Shown here piece by piece: positions 13,905 to 22,094 of a stretch of DNA of 64,000 nucleotides. The notes under the pieces are model-generated. The model was given only the letters and a program-made list of their open reading frames with translations. It was not told where the DNA came from and searched no databases. The position numbers were made by a program, and so were the translations under genes. Position 1 is the stretch's first letter. Each line of letters opens with the position of its first letter. The DNA comes from Hydrogenobacter sp. T-8 (GTDB lineage: Bacteria > Aquificota > Aquificia > Aquificales > Aquificaceae): assembly GCF_011006175.1 (NCBI RefSeq), contig NZ_CP048795.1, positions 558,001 to 622,000 on the forward strand, in the 5' to 3' direction.

Positions 13905-16547
13905 ATGAAGAGAGAACATTTGGAAGAGATCATAGAAAGGAATCCAAGGGAAAAGCTAAAGGCGGACAAACATCCTCTTGATATAATGGAAGACCTTCCA
14001 AGGCTCATAAGGGATGGTTATGATAAAACTCCTGAAGAGGACCTTGTACGCCTTCAGTGGTACGGACTCTACCATGATAAACCACGGATTGGGCACTTTC
14101 TTCTGAGGATAAAACTACCAGGTGGCATGTTAAGCCCGAAACAGCTTAGAGAAATAGGTTCACTTGCTAAGAATTTTAACGACTATGCGGAGCTTACAAC
14201 CCGTCAGGACATACAGCTGCATTACATAAGGCTTGATGACCTTCCTCTGGTGTTTAAAAGATTGTCCAGCGTTGGACTCTTTCCCGTTGGATCCTGCGGT
14301 GATACAGTAAGGAATATAACAAGCTGTCCTGTCGTTGGTGTAGACAAGGATGAGCTCTTTGATGTCAGAGAGTGCATAGGGGAGCTTGAGAGCTTCTTCC
14401 ACAACCCTGAGAACAGGAAGTACTTTAACCTACCAAGAAAGTTCAAGATAACCATATCAGCCTGTCCTTACCACTGCAATTATCCGGAGATGCATGACCT
14501 TTCCTTTGTTGGGATGGTAAAGGATGGAGTTGAAGGCTTTGCAGTATGGGTAGGCGGTGGGCTTTCATCAACGCCAAGGCTTGCAAGGAAGCTTGGCATA
14601 TTCATCCCAAAGGAAAAGGTCTTAGAGGTGGCAAAGGCAGTTGTAGATATATGGAGCGAAGAGCCAGAAAACAGAAAGTCCTTTGTAAAGGCGAGGATAA
14701 AGTACTTCGTAGACAAGGTAGGAGCAGAAAGGTTTAAAGAGATGCTCTTTGAAAGGCTAAGCTTCACTCCAGAATCCATTAAGGAGGAGCCAGTGGCAAT
14801 AAGGAGGAACTTTCACGTGGGGATTGGAAAACAAAAGCAGGAGGGGTTCTTCTATGTGGGTTTTCCTGTAGAAGCTGGTAGGGTATCTGGCAGTCAGCTT
14901 ATAAAGGTAGCAGAGCTTGCGCAAGCTCTTAACCTTTCCATAAGGATCTCTCAGAGGCAAAACCTGATACTAACAGACGTACCGGAGGAAAGGCTTGAGC
15001 ATGTTATAGAAGGTATGGAAAGGATAGGCTTTAGCTTGAAAAAGAGCATTCCAAGGAGTATCTCCATAGCCTGCACTAGCGACCCCTTCTGCAATTACTC
15101 TGTTGGTTCCTCAAAAGAGTGGCTTTTGGAACTTCTTAACTATCTAGAAGAAAGAATTGGAGATATAGGGGACATAGCAATAGGTGTTGATGGATGTCCC
15201 CATGCCTGCGCCCATCATTGGCTGAACGATATAGGGCTTCAGGCTACCCACATAAGACATCCAGATGGTAGTGTGGAAAGTGCCGTGAATATTGTGCTGG
15301 GAGGTGGTTATGGAAGGCATGCAAGCATAGGCAGGATTGTGGTAAAAAGGGTTCCTTTACCTTTGGCGAAGGAGTACATAGAGAAGCTCATCATAGCTTA
15401 TAAAAGCTCAGCGTATGGAAGCTTTCATGAGTTTATAAAAGCTCATTCTGATGAGGAGCTTTTAAACATCATGCAGGAAAAGAAGGTTATAAAAGAAGAA
15501 GGAGGAAAGGTAAGAGTGAGGATATTTGGGCCTATAAGCAGGTTCTTTGGCGGTCTTTCTGAGGTTGAAGTGTCTGCGAAAACGGTAGAAGAAGCCCTTT
15601 TGAAGCTTGAGGAGGAGTTTGAAGATTTTCGTGGAAAGGCCATTGATGAAAGGGGAGAGCTAAAACCCTTTTTGAAGGTTTTTCTGAATGAGGAGGACGT
15701 AAGGTTCTTACAGGGGCTTAAAACACCCGTTAAAGAGGGGGATGAGATAGCTATGTATCCAGCTCTTGCAGGAGGTTCTCCCATGTACGATGAGCTTGAA
15801 CTTCATGAGCTTGCCATTGAGTACGAGGACAAACCAGCTAAGGATGTGATAGCTTGGGCTCTTGATAGCTTCCATCCAAGGCTTTACATAGCGTGGAGCG
15901 GTCAAGCAGAGGACATGGTTCTACTTGATATGGCTCACAGGATAAACCCACAGGTTAGAGTTTTTACCGTTGACACAGGAAGACTCTATGAAGAAACTTA
16001 CAGGCTTATTGAACGAGTTTACGAGGTATACGGTTTAAGGATAGATGTTTATTTTCCAAACAGTGAAGAAGTTGAACAGATGGTACAGGGATTTGGCGTA
16101 AATCTTTTCTACAAGTCTGTAGAACTAAGACACCTTTGCTGTCATGTAAGAAAAGTGAGACCTTTACTGAGGGCTTTAAGACAGGTGGATGCATGGATAA
16201 CTGGACTAAGAAGGGAGCAGTGGGCAAGCAGGCAAAACATAATGAAAATTGAGGTAGACCATGACCACGGACAGATAGTAAAGATAAATCCCTTGGCAGA
16301 TTGGACAGAGAAGGAAGTATGGAATTACATAAAGGAGAACAAGGTTCCCTACAATGAGCTATACGACAAAGGCTTTAAAAGCATAGGATGTGCTCCTTGT
16401 ACAAGGCCCGTGTCTGAAGGTGAGGACCCAAGGTCTGGTAGATGGTGGTGGGAAAAGGATGCACCAAAAGAGTGTGGTATGCACTGCAGTTTAGAAACTG
16501 GAGGCTTTGAAAGAATAGCTGACAAAGTGCTGGGAGACATAAAATGA
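13905..16547 (+). CDS. Sulfite reductase - MoaD/ThiS-like carrier - APS reductase fusion protein
   Basis: 880 residues in one frame. (1) About 1-535: ferredoxin-type siroheme reductase with duplicated halves; Cys390/Cys396 (CTSDPFC) and Cys431/Cys435 (CPHAC) bind the 4Fe-4S/siroheme centre. (2) About 536-624: beta-grasp MoaD/ThiS-like domain ending ALAGG. (3) 627-880: CysH with Cys745-Cys746, Cys829-Cys832 (GCAPC) for a 4Fe-4S cluster and catalytic Cys857 in ECGMHC, hence APS rather than PAPS reductase. Together these convert APS to sulfite to sulfide and offer a carrier to accept it. Internal in-frame starts with ribosome-binding-like sequences exist at both junctions (GTG 15516, ATG 15783). 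First gene of an operon with SUMT and sat. Confidence 0.9.
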   Translation: MKREHLEEIIERNPREKLKADKHPLDIMEDLPRLIRDGYDKTPEEDLVRLQWYGLYHDKPRIGHFLLRIKLPGGMLSPKQLREIGSLAKNFNDYAELTTRQDIQLHYIRLDDLPLVFKRLSSVGLFPVGSCGDTVRNITSCPVVGVDKDELFDVRECIGELESFFHNPENRKYFNLPRKFKITISACPYHCNYPEMHDLSFVGMVKDGVEGFAVWVGGGLSSTPRLARKLGIFIPKEKVLEVAKAVVDIWSEEPENRKSFVKARIKYFVDKVGAERFKEMLFERLSFTPESIKEEPVAIRRNFHVGIGKQKQEGFFYVGFPVEAGRVSGSQLIKVAELAQALNLSIRISQRQNLILTDVPEERLEHVIEGMERIGFSLKKSIPRSISIACTSDPFCNYSVGSSKEWLLELLNYLEERIGDIGDIAIGVDGCPHACAHHWLNDIGLQATHIRHPDGSVESAVNIVLGGGYGRHASIGRIVVKRVPLPLAKEYIEKLIIAYKSSAYGSFHEFIKAHSDEELLNIMQEKKVIKEEGGKVRVRIFGPISRFFGGLSEVEVSAKTVEEALLKLEEEFEDFRGKAIDERGELKPFLKVFLNEEDVRFLQGLKTPVKEGDEIAMYPALAGGSPMYDELELHELAIEYEDKPAKDVIAWALDSFHPRLYIAWSGQAEDMVLLDMAHRINPQVRVFTVDTGRLYEETYRLIERVYEVYGLRIDVYFPNSEEVEQMVQGFGVNLFYKSVELRHLCCHVRKVRPLLRALRQVDAWITGLRREQWASRQNIMKIEVDHDHGQIVKINPLADWTEKEVWNYIKENKVPYNELYDKGFKSIGCAPCTRPVSEGEDPRSGRWWWEKDAPKECGMHCSLETGGFERIADKVLGDIK
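15770..15785 (+). promoter_or_regulatory. Internal ribosome-binding site and start codon for CysH alone
   Basis: AGGAGG (15770-15775), 7 bases, then ATG (15783-15785), in frame, at the exact start of the CysH domain. The AGGAGG also encodes the Gly-Gly of the carrier domain. Separate production of CysH is possible. Confidence 0.5.
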
Positions 16548-16825
16548 TCAGAGTTTGGTGTGTCTCAAAAGATTTTGAAAAGGAGCTTATAAAGAGAGGC
16601 TGGAAAGAGGGAAAGTTCGATGGCCGGAGGTGCCTAATGAAGGAATTAGGAAGCTGGTTATGGATTTGTCTCCTTTCAGACCAAGAGGTGAAACTTGTAT
16701 CTTTTCCCATAGAAGATAGCTCAAGGGTCCACTCTGAAGGTATGAGGAAATTGATAGAGGAACTGAAGGAGGTCTCTGAAGTTATGGACTTTTCCCTTTC
16801 TGCGAGGATGGAGTATGGGAGCTGA
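16544..16825 (+). CDS. Hypothetical protein in the sulfur-assimilation operon
   Basis: 93 residues, no signal peptide. Notable motifs are VWCVSKDFEKELIKRGWKEGKFDGRRCLMKE and a central LWICLL; three cysteines in all. No family recognised. It is translationally coupled on both sides: its ATG overlaps the fusion-protein stop (16544-16547) and its end overlaps the TauE gene by 11 bases. Such fixed coupling to the reductase suggests an accessory role such as maturation, carrier handling or regulation, but nothing in the sequence proves this. Confidence 0.6.
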   Translation: MIRVWCVSKDFEKELIKRGWKEGKFDGRRCLMKELGSWLWICLLSDQEVKLVSFPIEDSSRVHSEGMRKLIEELKEVSEVMDFSLSARMEYGS

Positions 16826-17576
16826 GCACATTATGTTTGCTTTTCTTGGATTTTTCATAGCCTTTGCCATAGGCCTAACTGGTGTGGGTGCTGGAACTCT
16901 CACAGCTCCTACCCTCATACTGCTTGGATTGGACCCAGCAAAAGCTGTCGGTTCAGCCCTCGCTTTTTCAGCTATCGTAAAGCTACCAGCAGGTTTTTTA
17001 CACGCACTCCATAAAAACGTAGACTACAGAGTTCTCAGGGCTATGCTGTCTGGAGGCCTTCCAGGTGTTTTCATAGGCTCTTACTTCCTTTCCAAGCTTT
17101 CCCTTGCTCAAAGCCTAAAAGGTCTGATCCTTCTGACCATAGGCCTTACCATACTCTTATCCATACTCCTAAACCTCTTTCTCCTCTTTAAAAACATGAG
17201 GATAGATATGACAGAGCACTCTTACGTATTACCTTTTGCGTGCTTTTTTATAGGTCTTGAGGTAGGCTTTACCTCGACTGGCGCTGGAGCATTGGGAATG
17301 GTGCTCCTGATCTATTTTACTCGTTTGGACACTCCAAAATGCGTTGGTACGGATATAGCTTTTGGTTTAGCTTGTTCTTTAATCGGTAGCTTTTCTCATA
17401 TGTTCTTGGGACATGCGGAGGCGAGCCTTTTCCTTCCTATGAGTATTGGTGGCCTCTTAGGTGTTTGGCTTGGAACTAAACTAACAAGGAAAATCGACCC
17501 AAGACCTTTGAGGTTCATCATATCAGCCCTGCTTTTCATAGTGGCTTTAAACCTTATCCGCAGAGGGCTTAACTGA
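16815..17576 (+). CDS. TauE/SafE family membrane transporter
   Basis: 253 residues, about 8 hydrophobic segments in two repeats. The repeated motif GLTGVGAGTLTAPTLILLGLDPAKAVGSALAFS near the start and TSTGAGALGMVLLIYFTRLDTPKCVGTDIAF later is typical of TauE/SafE (sulfite, sulfoacetate or other organosulfur anion export, or sulfate uptake in some CysZ-like uses). In this operon a sulfur oxyanion is the probable cargo. It overlaps the gene before it by 11 bases and the next by one. Confidence 0.85.
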   Translation: MGAEHIMFAFLGFFIAFAIGLTGVGAGTLTAPTLILLGLDPAKAVGSALAFSAIVKLPAGFLHALHKNVDYRVLRAMLSGGLPGVFIGSYFLSKLSLAQSLKGLILLTIGLTILLSILLNLFLLFKNMRIDMTEHSYVLPFACFFIGLEVGFTSTGAGALGMVLLIYFTRLDTPKCVGTDIAFGLACSLIGSFSHMFLGHAEASLFLPMSIGGLLGVWLGTKLTRKIDPRPLRFIISALLFIVALNLIRRGLN

Positions 17577-18352
17577 TGGGTAAAGTATACCTTGTAGGAG
17601 CAGGGCCAGGAGACCAAGAGCTTTTAACACTTAAAGCTTTAAGACTCATAAAATCTGCGGATGTCATACTCTACGACAGGCTCATAAACCAAGAGATACT
17701 TCTTTTTGCAAAACCAGACTGCGAGCTCGTATACGTAGGAAAAGAAGCTGGAAAGCATACAATAGAACAGGAGAAGATAAACGAGCTTTTGCTAAAGTAT
17801 GCTCAAACAAAGGATGTCGTTGTAAGGCTAAAGGGAGGAGATCCTTTCATCTTCGGAAGGGGAGGAGAAGAGGCATTATTTTTGGCAGAGCATAGAATAG
17901 ACTTTGAGATAGTTCCAGGGGTAAGCTCCTTTTACTCAGTACCAGCCTATGCGGGTATACCATTGACCTTTAGGGGAATATCCTCTTCCTTTGCGGTAAT
18001 AACAGGGCATGAGGACACAAGGAAAGAAAGCTCCAGCATAGACTGGAATAGCCTAAAAGGTATAAACACACTGGTTTTTCTCATGGGAGTATCAAGGAGG
18101 AAGGAGATAGCCAAGAGGCTAATAGAGATAGGAAGGAGTCCAGATGAGCCAGTTGCCTTTATAGAGAATGGGACAACTGAGAGGCAAAGGGTGATCTTAA
18201 CGAGCCTTTACGAGCTTTCCACAGACCCTCCAAAGGTGAACCCTCCAGCCGTTATGGTTGTAGGGAGTGTAGTAACACTTAGAGAATATATGAATCAGTT
18301 TTCAAAGGAGGTGAAGGTATGCTTCCAGCACCCCATGGTGGAGCGCTTGTAA
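17576..18352 (+). CDS. cobA: Uroporphyrinogen-III C-methyltransferase (SUMT)
   Basis: 258 residues, single-domain tetrapyrrole methylase. Motifs: VGAGPGDQELLTLKA at the start, LYDRLI, VRLKGGDPFIFGRGGEEA, and PAYAGIPLTFRG. It uses SAM to make precorrin-2, the precursor of siroheme, which the sulfite reductase domain encoded at the head of this operon needs. The NAD-dependent dehydrogenase/chelatase part (as in CysG) is not fused. The ATG overlaps the TauE stop by one base. Confidence 0.93.
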   Translation: MGKVYLVGAGPGDQELLTLKALRLIKSADVILYDRLINQEILLFAKPDCELVYVGKEAGKHTIEQEKINELLLKYAQTKDVVVRLKGGDPFIFGRGGEEALFLAEHRIDFEIVPGVSSFYSVPAYAGIPLTFRGISSSFAVITGHEDTRKESSSIDWNSLKGINTLVFLMGVSRRKEIAKRLIEIGRSPDEPVAFIENGTTERQRVILTSLYELSTDPPKVNPPAVMVVGSVVTLREYMNQFSKEVKVCFQHPMVERL

Positions 18353-19482
18353 ATAGAGTTGTTCCTGAAAGGGAAAAGGTGAAGATACTGATGGAGGCTG
18401 AAAAATATCCAGCTCTTTACGTTGATACTGATACACTTCTTGATATTGAGAACATAGCCACTGGAGTTTTTTCACCTCTTAAGGGGTTTATGACGGAGGA
18501 AGAGCTTAGCAGTGTTGCTCACAGGATGATCCTACCTAACGGTGATGTGTGGAGCATACCTATTTTGCTACAGGTCAAAGAGAAAGATAGTTTAAGAAAG
18601 TTGGGGATTGGGGAGAGAGTGGTTATAAAGGACAGTAGTAATAGAATAAAGGCGATAGTTGATGTTAAGGATATTTATCGCATTGATATTAAGAAAATTG
18701 CCAAGCTTGTATGGGGCACGGATAGCGATGAGCATCCAGGTGTAAATATCTTCTATTCAAAGGGTGAGTGGGCGCTAGGAGGTGATGTTTGGCTTTTGGA
18801 AAGGGTAGAATCTCCCTTTAAGCAATGGGTCTTAGAACCGGCAGAAACAAGGAAGGTCTTTGAGTACAGAGGATGGAAGACTATAACTGGATTTCAAACA
18901 AGGAACGCACCGCATAAAGCTCACGAATACCTTCAGAGGATAGCCTTAGAAATGACGGATGGGCTTTTTATAAACCCTGTCCTAGGTTGGAAAAAATCCG
19001 ATGACTTTGATTCTCATACAGTTTTAAGAGCCTACGAGTATCTCATAGATAACTACTATCCACGTCAGAGGGTCTTGCTCTCTGGACTTTCTACATCCAT
19101 GAGGTACGCAGGTCCAAGGGAAGCAGTATTCCATGCCATAGTGAGGAAGAACTTTGGATGTACGCATTTTATGATAGGTAGGGACCATGCAGGCGTTGGA
19201 AACTTTTACGACCCATACGAAGCACATAGAATATTTGATAAACTCCCCTCCGACATAGGTATAGAGATAGTAAAGGTTACTGCAGTCTTTTATTGCCACC
19301 TATGTGAAGCCATGGCTTCAGACAAAAGCTGTGGACATGATGACCATCAAAGAGTGTACGTTAGCATGACCAAGATAAGGGATATGTTAAGAAAGGGGCT
19401 CACTCCTCCAAGAGAGATGATAAGAGAGGATGTTGCTCAGCTTCTTATGAAAGGGTTTGTAGCTTCAGAGGTTGACATATAG
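18319..19482 (+). CDS. sat: Sulfate adenylyltransferase (ATP sulfurylase)
   Basis: 387 residues, homo-oligomeric Sat type, not CysDN. Motifs: QTRNAPHKAHEYLQR (ATP/sulfate binding, with the HXXH-like NAPH), GRDHAGVGNFYDPY, and a Cys/His group FYCHLCEAMASDKSCGHD that can hold zinc. It makes APS from sulfate and ATP, feeding the CysH domain of the fusion protein. A strong AAGGAGG stands 7 bases before the ATG, which lies inside the end of the SUMT gene (34-base overlap). No APS kinase is seen here, in line with an APS-type CysH. Confidence 0.94.
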   Translation: MLPAPHGGALVNRVVPEREKVKILMEAEKYPALYVDTDTLLDIENIATGVFSPLKGFMTEEELSSVAHRMILPNGDVWSIPILLQVKEKDSLRKLGIGERVVIKDSSNRIKAIVDVKDIYRIDIKKIAKLVWGTDSDEHPGVNIFYSKGEWALGGDVWLLERVESPFKQWVLEPAETRKVFEYRGWKTITGFQTRNAPHKAHEYLQRIALEMTDGLFINPVLGWKKSDDFDSHTVLRAYEYLIDNYYPRQRVLLSGLSTSMRYAGPREAVFHAIVRKNFGCTHFMIGRDHAGVGNFYDPYEAHRIFDKLPSDIGIEIVKVTAVFYCHLCEAMASDKSCGHDDHQRVYVSMTKIRDMLRKGLTPPREMIREDVAQLLMKGFVASEVDI

Positions 19483-19563
19483 CTATAAGCCGAGTAAGAA
19501 AGAAATCAATACCCTTGTGTATGAGCAGAGCTTGTTTCTAAAAGAAGGAATTTTTTTACAAAA

Positions 19564-19587
19564 CCTTCACAAGAAGGCTCTCTTTTT
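19564..19587 (+). terminator. Weak hairpin with U-rich tail after sat
   Basis: CCTTC-ACAA-GAAGG (19564-19577) followed by CTCTCTTTTT. Short stem, but it is the only terminator-like element after the sulfur operon. Confidence 0.4.
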
Positions 19588-19643
19588 AAGAAAAAGAATT
19601 AGCCCACTTTGAGGAAAAAGGGGACTTGAAAAGGAGAGCTACA

Positions 19644-19754
19644 ATGAACAAGGTAGCACAGAACAGAGAAAAAAGCAAGGGGGAATTTCAAAACCCCTCA
19701 CAGAGAGAGCAGGAGCTCCGCCAGAGATTTCTTGAGAGCAAGGCAGTGGAATAG
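19644..19754 (+). CDS. Possible small protein (36 aa), charged
   Basis: ATG at 19644 follows AAAAGGAGAGCT, a plausible ribosome-binding site. The product MNKVAQNREKSKG... is Gln/Glu/Arg-rich, without hydrophobic segment. No family recognised; the good ribosome-binding site is the only support. Confidence 0.3.
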   Translation: MNKVAQNREKSKGEFQNPSQREQELRQRFLESKAVE

Positions 19755-19818
19755 AGGAGAGGAAGTCACGATATTATACCGCGGTCCGCTTTCCTTTTTA
19801 AAGGATGGAGGTGGCAAC

Positions 19819-19992
19819 ATGGAGTTCAAAAAGGAAGTTATAAGAGTTAGGCTCACAAAAAGTGTAAAAGAAAAGCTGGATGCTGTGGCAGAAGAAGAAG
19901 GTAGAGGAATTTCTGAGTTGGTCAGAGAAGCCATAATGGAATGGCTACATAAAAAGGAAAAGGAAATGGCAAAGCCCTTCCTAATCAAATAA
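19819..19992 (+). CDS. Ribbon-helix-helix (CopG/Arc type) DNA-binding protein
   Basis: 57 residues. EVIRVRLTKSVKEKLDAVAEEEGRGISELVREAIMEWL shows the beta-strand with alternating basic/polar residues, followed by two helices with the G.S.LVREAI pattern of the RHH_1 fold. GGAGGTGGCAAC precedes the ATG. Such proteins repress their own operon or serve as antitoxins; no toxin gene follows. A tiny thioredoxin-like gene comes next. Confidence 0.75.
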   Translation: MEFKKEVIRVRLTKSVKEKLDAVAEEEGRGISELVREAIMEWLHKKEKEMAKPFLIK

Positions 19993-20010
19993 CCTTGAGG
20001 TGATATAAAC

Positions 20011-20133
20011 ATGGCTTTTGAGTTTGTGGTTGGTATTATGGCAACACCCACAACCCTTGTGGTTAAGGATGGTATAATTAAAAGGGTATTTGTTGGTGTA
20101 GTAAGACACCAGAGAATACTTCAGGAGGTGTAG
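20011..20133 (+). CDS. 40-aa thioredoxin-like fragment (remnant or mini-protein)
   Basis: The product, MAFEFVVGIMATPTTLVVKDG followed by IIKRVFVGVVRHQRILQEV, reads like the C-terminal half of thioredoxin: the cis-Pro segment (GIMATPTT), beta-4 plus KDG turn, beta-5 with FVGV, and the last helix. The CxxC half is absent. It still has a good ribosome-binding site (GAGGTGAT, 6 bases, ATG) and an intact frame to TAG, so it may be expressed. It could be the remnant of a deleted thioredoxin gene. Confidence 0.5.
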   Translation: MAFEFVVGIMATPTTLVVKDGIIKRVFVGVVRHQRILQEV

Positions 20134-20136
20134 ACT

Positions 20137-20793
20137 ATGCAATTTTTTCTTGATACTGGCATGGTGGATGAGATAAAACAAGCTCTTGAATGGGGAATAC
20201 TTGACGGTGTAACGACGAACCCATCTCTAATAGCCAAGACGGGAAGACCCTTCTTGGAGGTAGCTAAGGAAATACTCCAATTGGTGGACGGACCTGTAAG
20301 CCTTGAGACGGTCTCAAGGGATGCGGAGGGTATGATAAGGGAAGGTAGGATGCTTGCGGAACTTGGGGATAATGTAGTGGTAAAGATTCCCATGACTCCA
20401 GAGGGGATGAAGGCGGTTCAGGTTCTTGAATCTGAAGGTATACCAACGAACGTTACCCTTGTTTTTTCACCCGCTCAAGCTCTCATTGCGGCAAAGGCAG
20501 GAGCGAGTTTTGTATCGCCCTTCATAGGCAGGATAGACGATGTTTCAAGCGATGGAATGAAGCTTATAAGGGAAGTAAAGCAGATATTTGACAACTATGA
20601 CATAGTGGATACGGAGATAATCGTCGCCAGTGTAAGACATCCCATGCATGTGGTGGAGGCAGCACTAATAGGTGCGGACATATGCACCATGCCCTTTGAG
20701 GTAATGAAAAAACTCTTCCAGCACCCTCTCACCGATAAGGGTATTGAGCTTTTCCTAAAGGATTGGGAGAAGGTGCCAGGAAGACCCTTCTAA
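20137..20793 (+). CDS. tal: Transaldolase, small fructose-6-phosphate-aldolase-like type
   Basis: 218 residues, full length for the short TalC/FSA-like subfamily. [32 protein letters not shown] is the start signature; the Schiff-base Lys is in [41 protein letters not shown] follows. It acts in the non-oxidative pentose phosphate path. The ribosome-binding site AGGAGGTG sits at the stop of the mini-gene before it. It overlaps rseP by 4 bases, tail to tail. Confidence 0.93.
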   Translation: MQFFLDTGMVDEIKQALEWGILDGVTTNPSLIAKTGRPFLEVAKEILQLVDGPVSLETVSRDAEGMIREGRMLAELGDNVVVKIPMTPEGMKAVQVLESEGIPTNVTLVFSPAQALIAAKAGASFVSPFIGRIDDVSSDGMKLIREVKQIFDNYDIVDTEIIVASVRHPMHVVEAALIGADICTMPFEVMKKLFQHPLTDKGIELFLKDWEKVPGRPF

Positions 20794-22085
20794 AACCTCC
20801 CACCGCCGAGAATTCTGAGTATGTCGTTTAATATCACAAAACCCGCAAGCACTATTATTATGGCATAGCCTGCTTTTACCCATACCTCTTTGAACTTGGG
20901 AGAGAAGGGCTTTCTTCTCATGGATTCCATAAGAAAGAGTAGGATAAGCCCACCATCAAGAATGGGAAGTGGTATAAGGTTAAATATGGCAAGTTGAACA
21001 GATATAAAAGCCATCATACCTATAAAGGGAAGTATGCCTTGCTGTGCGGACTCACCCGCCAATTGGGCTATGGCTATGGGTCCACCAAGGGTCTTTATGG
21101 ACAAACCACCAGTAATAAGGCTCCAAAGAGCTTTCAAAGAAAGAAGGCTCAACATGTATGTTCTGTGAACCCCGTCAAGGAAGGCTTGCAGGGGTGGCTC
21201 TTTGCTCTCCACCGTCTCCACGTAGGGAGATATACCCAAAAGGGGCAGTCCTGTCTTTTGGTCAATCTTTGGAATAACGGTCTTCTCCTCTAAGGAATCT
21301 CCCCTCTGCACGAGAAGCACTACAGGCTTGTCTCTGGACTCTCTTATAGCCTTTACAAGGTCATACCATCCCTTTACCTCACGACCATTGACCTTTAGTA
21401 TCTTGTCTCCTCTCTGTATGCCCACCTGAAAGGCAGGGCTGTTCTCCACAACCCTTCCTACCACTGCTGGAAGCCATGGCTCCGCACCAAAGCCAGAAGA
21501 CCTACTTATGCTGTCCCTTACAGATAGGTTTATTTCCCTTCCGTCCCTTATTACCTTTACGCTCCAACCTTTGCTGAGTATATTCTCAAAGACCGCACTC
21601 TCCACATCTTTCCAACTTTGCACCCTCTTGGAGTTTATCTCCAGTATAAGGTCCCCTTCCCTTATGCCCAGCTTTTGAGCTATGCTGTTTTCTGCCACAT
21701 GACCTACCACTGGCTTTTCATAAACATACTTGGGAACCTGTTTGCCCACCATAGCAAGGAAGGCAAAGAGCAAAACCGCAAGAATAAAGTTAAAGAGGGG
21801 ACCACCAAAGGCTATAAGTATCTTCTGCCAGTTAGGTTTTGAGGAAAAGGCTCTTTTGTCTTGAACCACCTCCTCCTCACCGTAGAGCTTTACAAAGCCC
21901 CCAAGAGGCAATGCAGAGACCCTATACTCCGTCTCTCCCACCTTCTTACTGAAAAGCACAGGACCAAAGCCTATGGAGAATATATCCACCCTGACACCAA
22001 AAAGCTTTGCCATTAGAAAATGACCAAGCTCGTGAAACCATATAAGCACACCTATAAGAACAAGAAAAGCCAAAACATACTCCAT
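20790..22085 (-). CDS. rseP: Site-2 metalloprotease RseP
   Basis: 431 residues. Zinc motif HELGH (18-22) in the first transmembrane helix, two PDZ domains (about 120-200 and 205-285), and the second active-site motif [11 protein letters not shown] (third zinc ligand Asp) near residue 370. It cleaves transmembrane substrates such as anti-sigma factors or signal-peptide remnants. A ribosome-binding site AGGAGG lies before the ATG. It follows a coiled-coil envelope protein gene on the same strand. Confidence 0.95.
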   Translation of the reverse strand: MEYVLAFLVLIGVLIWFHELGHFLMAKLFGVRVDIFSIGFGPVLFSKKVGETEYRVSALPLGGFVKLYGEEEVVQDKRAFSSKPNWQKILIAFGGPLFNFILAVLLFAFLAMVGKQVPKYVYEKPVVGHVAENSIAQKLGIREGDLILEINSKRVQSWKDVESAVFENILSKGWSVKVIRDGREINLSVRDSISRSSGFGAEPWLPAVVGRVVENSPAFQVGIQRGDKILKVNGREVKGWYDLVKAIRESRDKPVVLLVQRGDSLEEKTVIPKIDQKTGLPLLGISPYVETVESKEPPLQAFLDGVHRTYMLSLLSLKALWSLITGGLSIKTLGGPIAIAQLAGESAQQGILPFIGMMAFISVQLAIFNLIPLPILDGGLILLFLMESMRRKPFSPKFKEVWVKAGYAIIIVLAGFVILNDILRILGGGRF

Positions 22086-22094
22086 GTTTACCTC

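Larger units (their letters stand above)
19483..19818 (+). other. 336-base stretch between sat and the ribbon-helix-helix gene
   Basis: AT/purine-rich. It holds the weak hairpin at 19564-19587, a possible 36-codon gene at 19644-19754, and a TATTAT -10-like box near 19773. No RNA gene or riboswitch was recognised. Confidence 0.5.

Noticed and set aside
13905-15500. Reading the siroheme reductase domain as assimilatory nitrite reductase
   Set aside because: The two families share the same Cys pattern and cannot be told apart by motifs alone, but fusion to CysH and linkage to sat and SUMT favour sulfite. Not excluded completely.
19483-19643. Riboswitch or small RNA after sat
   Set aside because: Only a weak 5-bp hairpin is visible, and no known SAM, cobalamin or similar motif was recognised.
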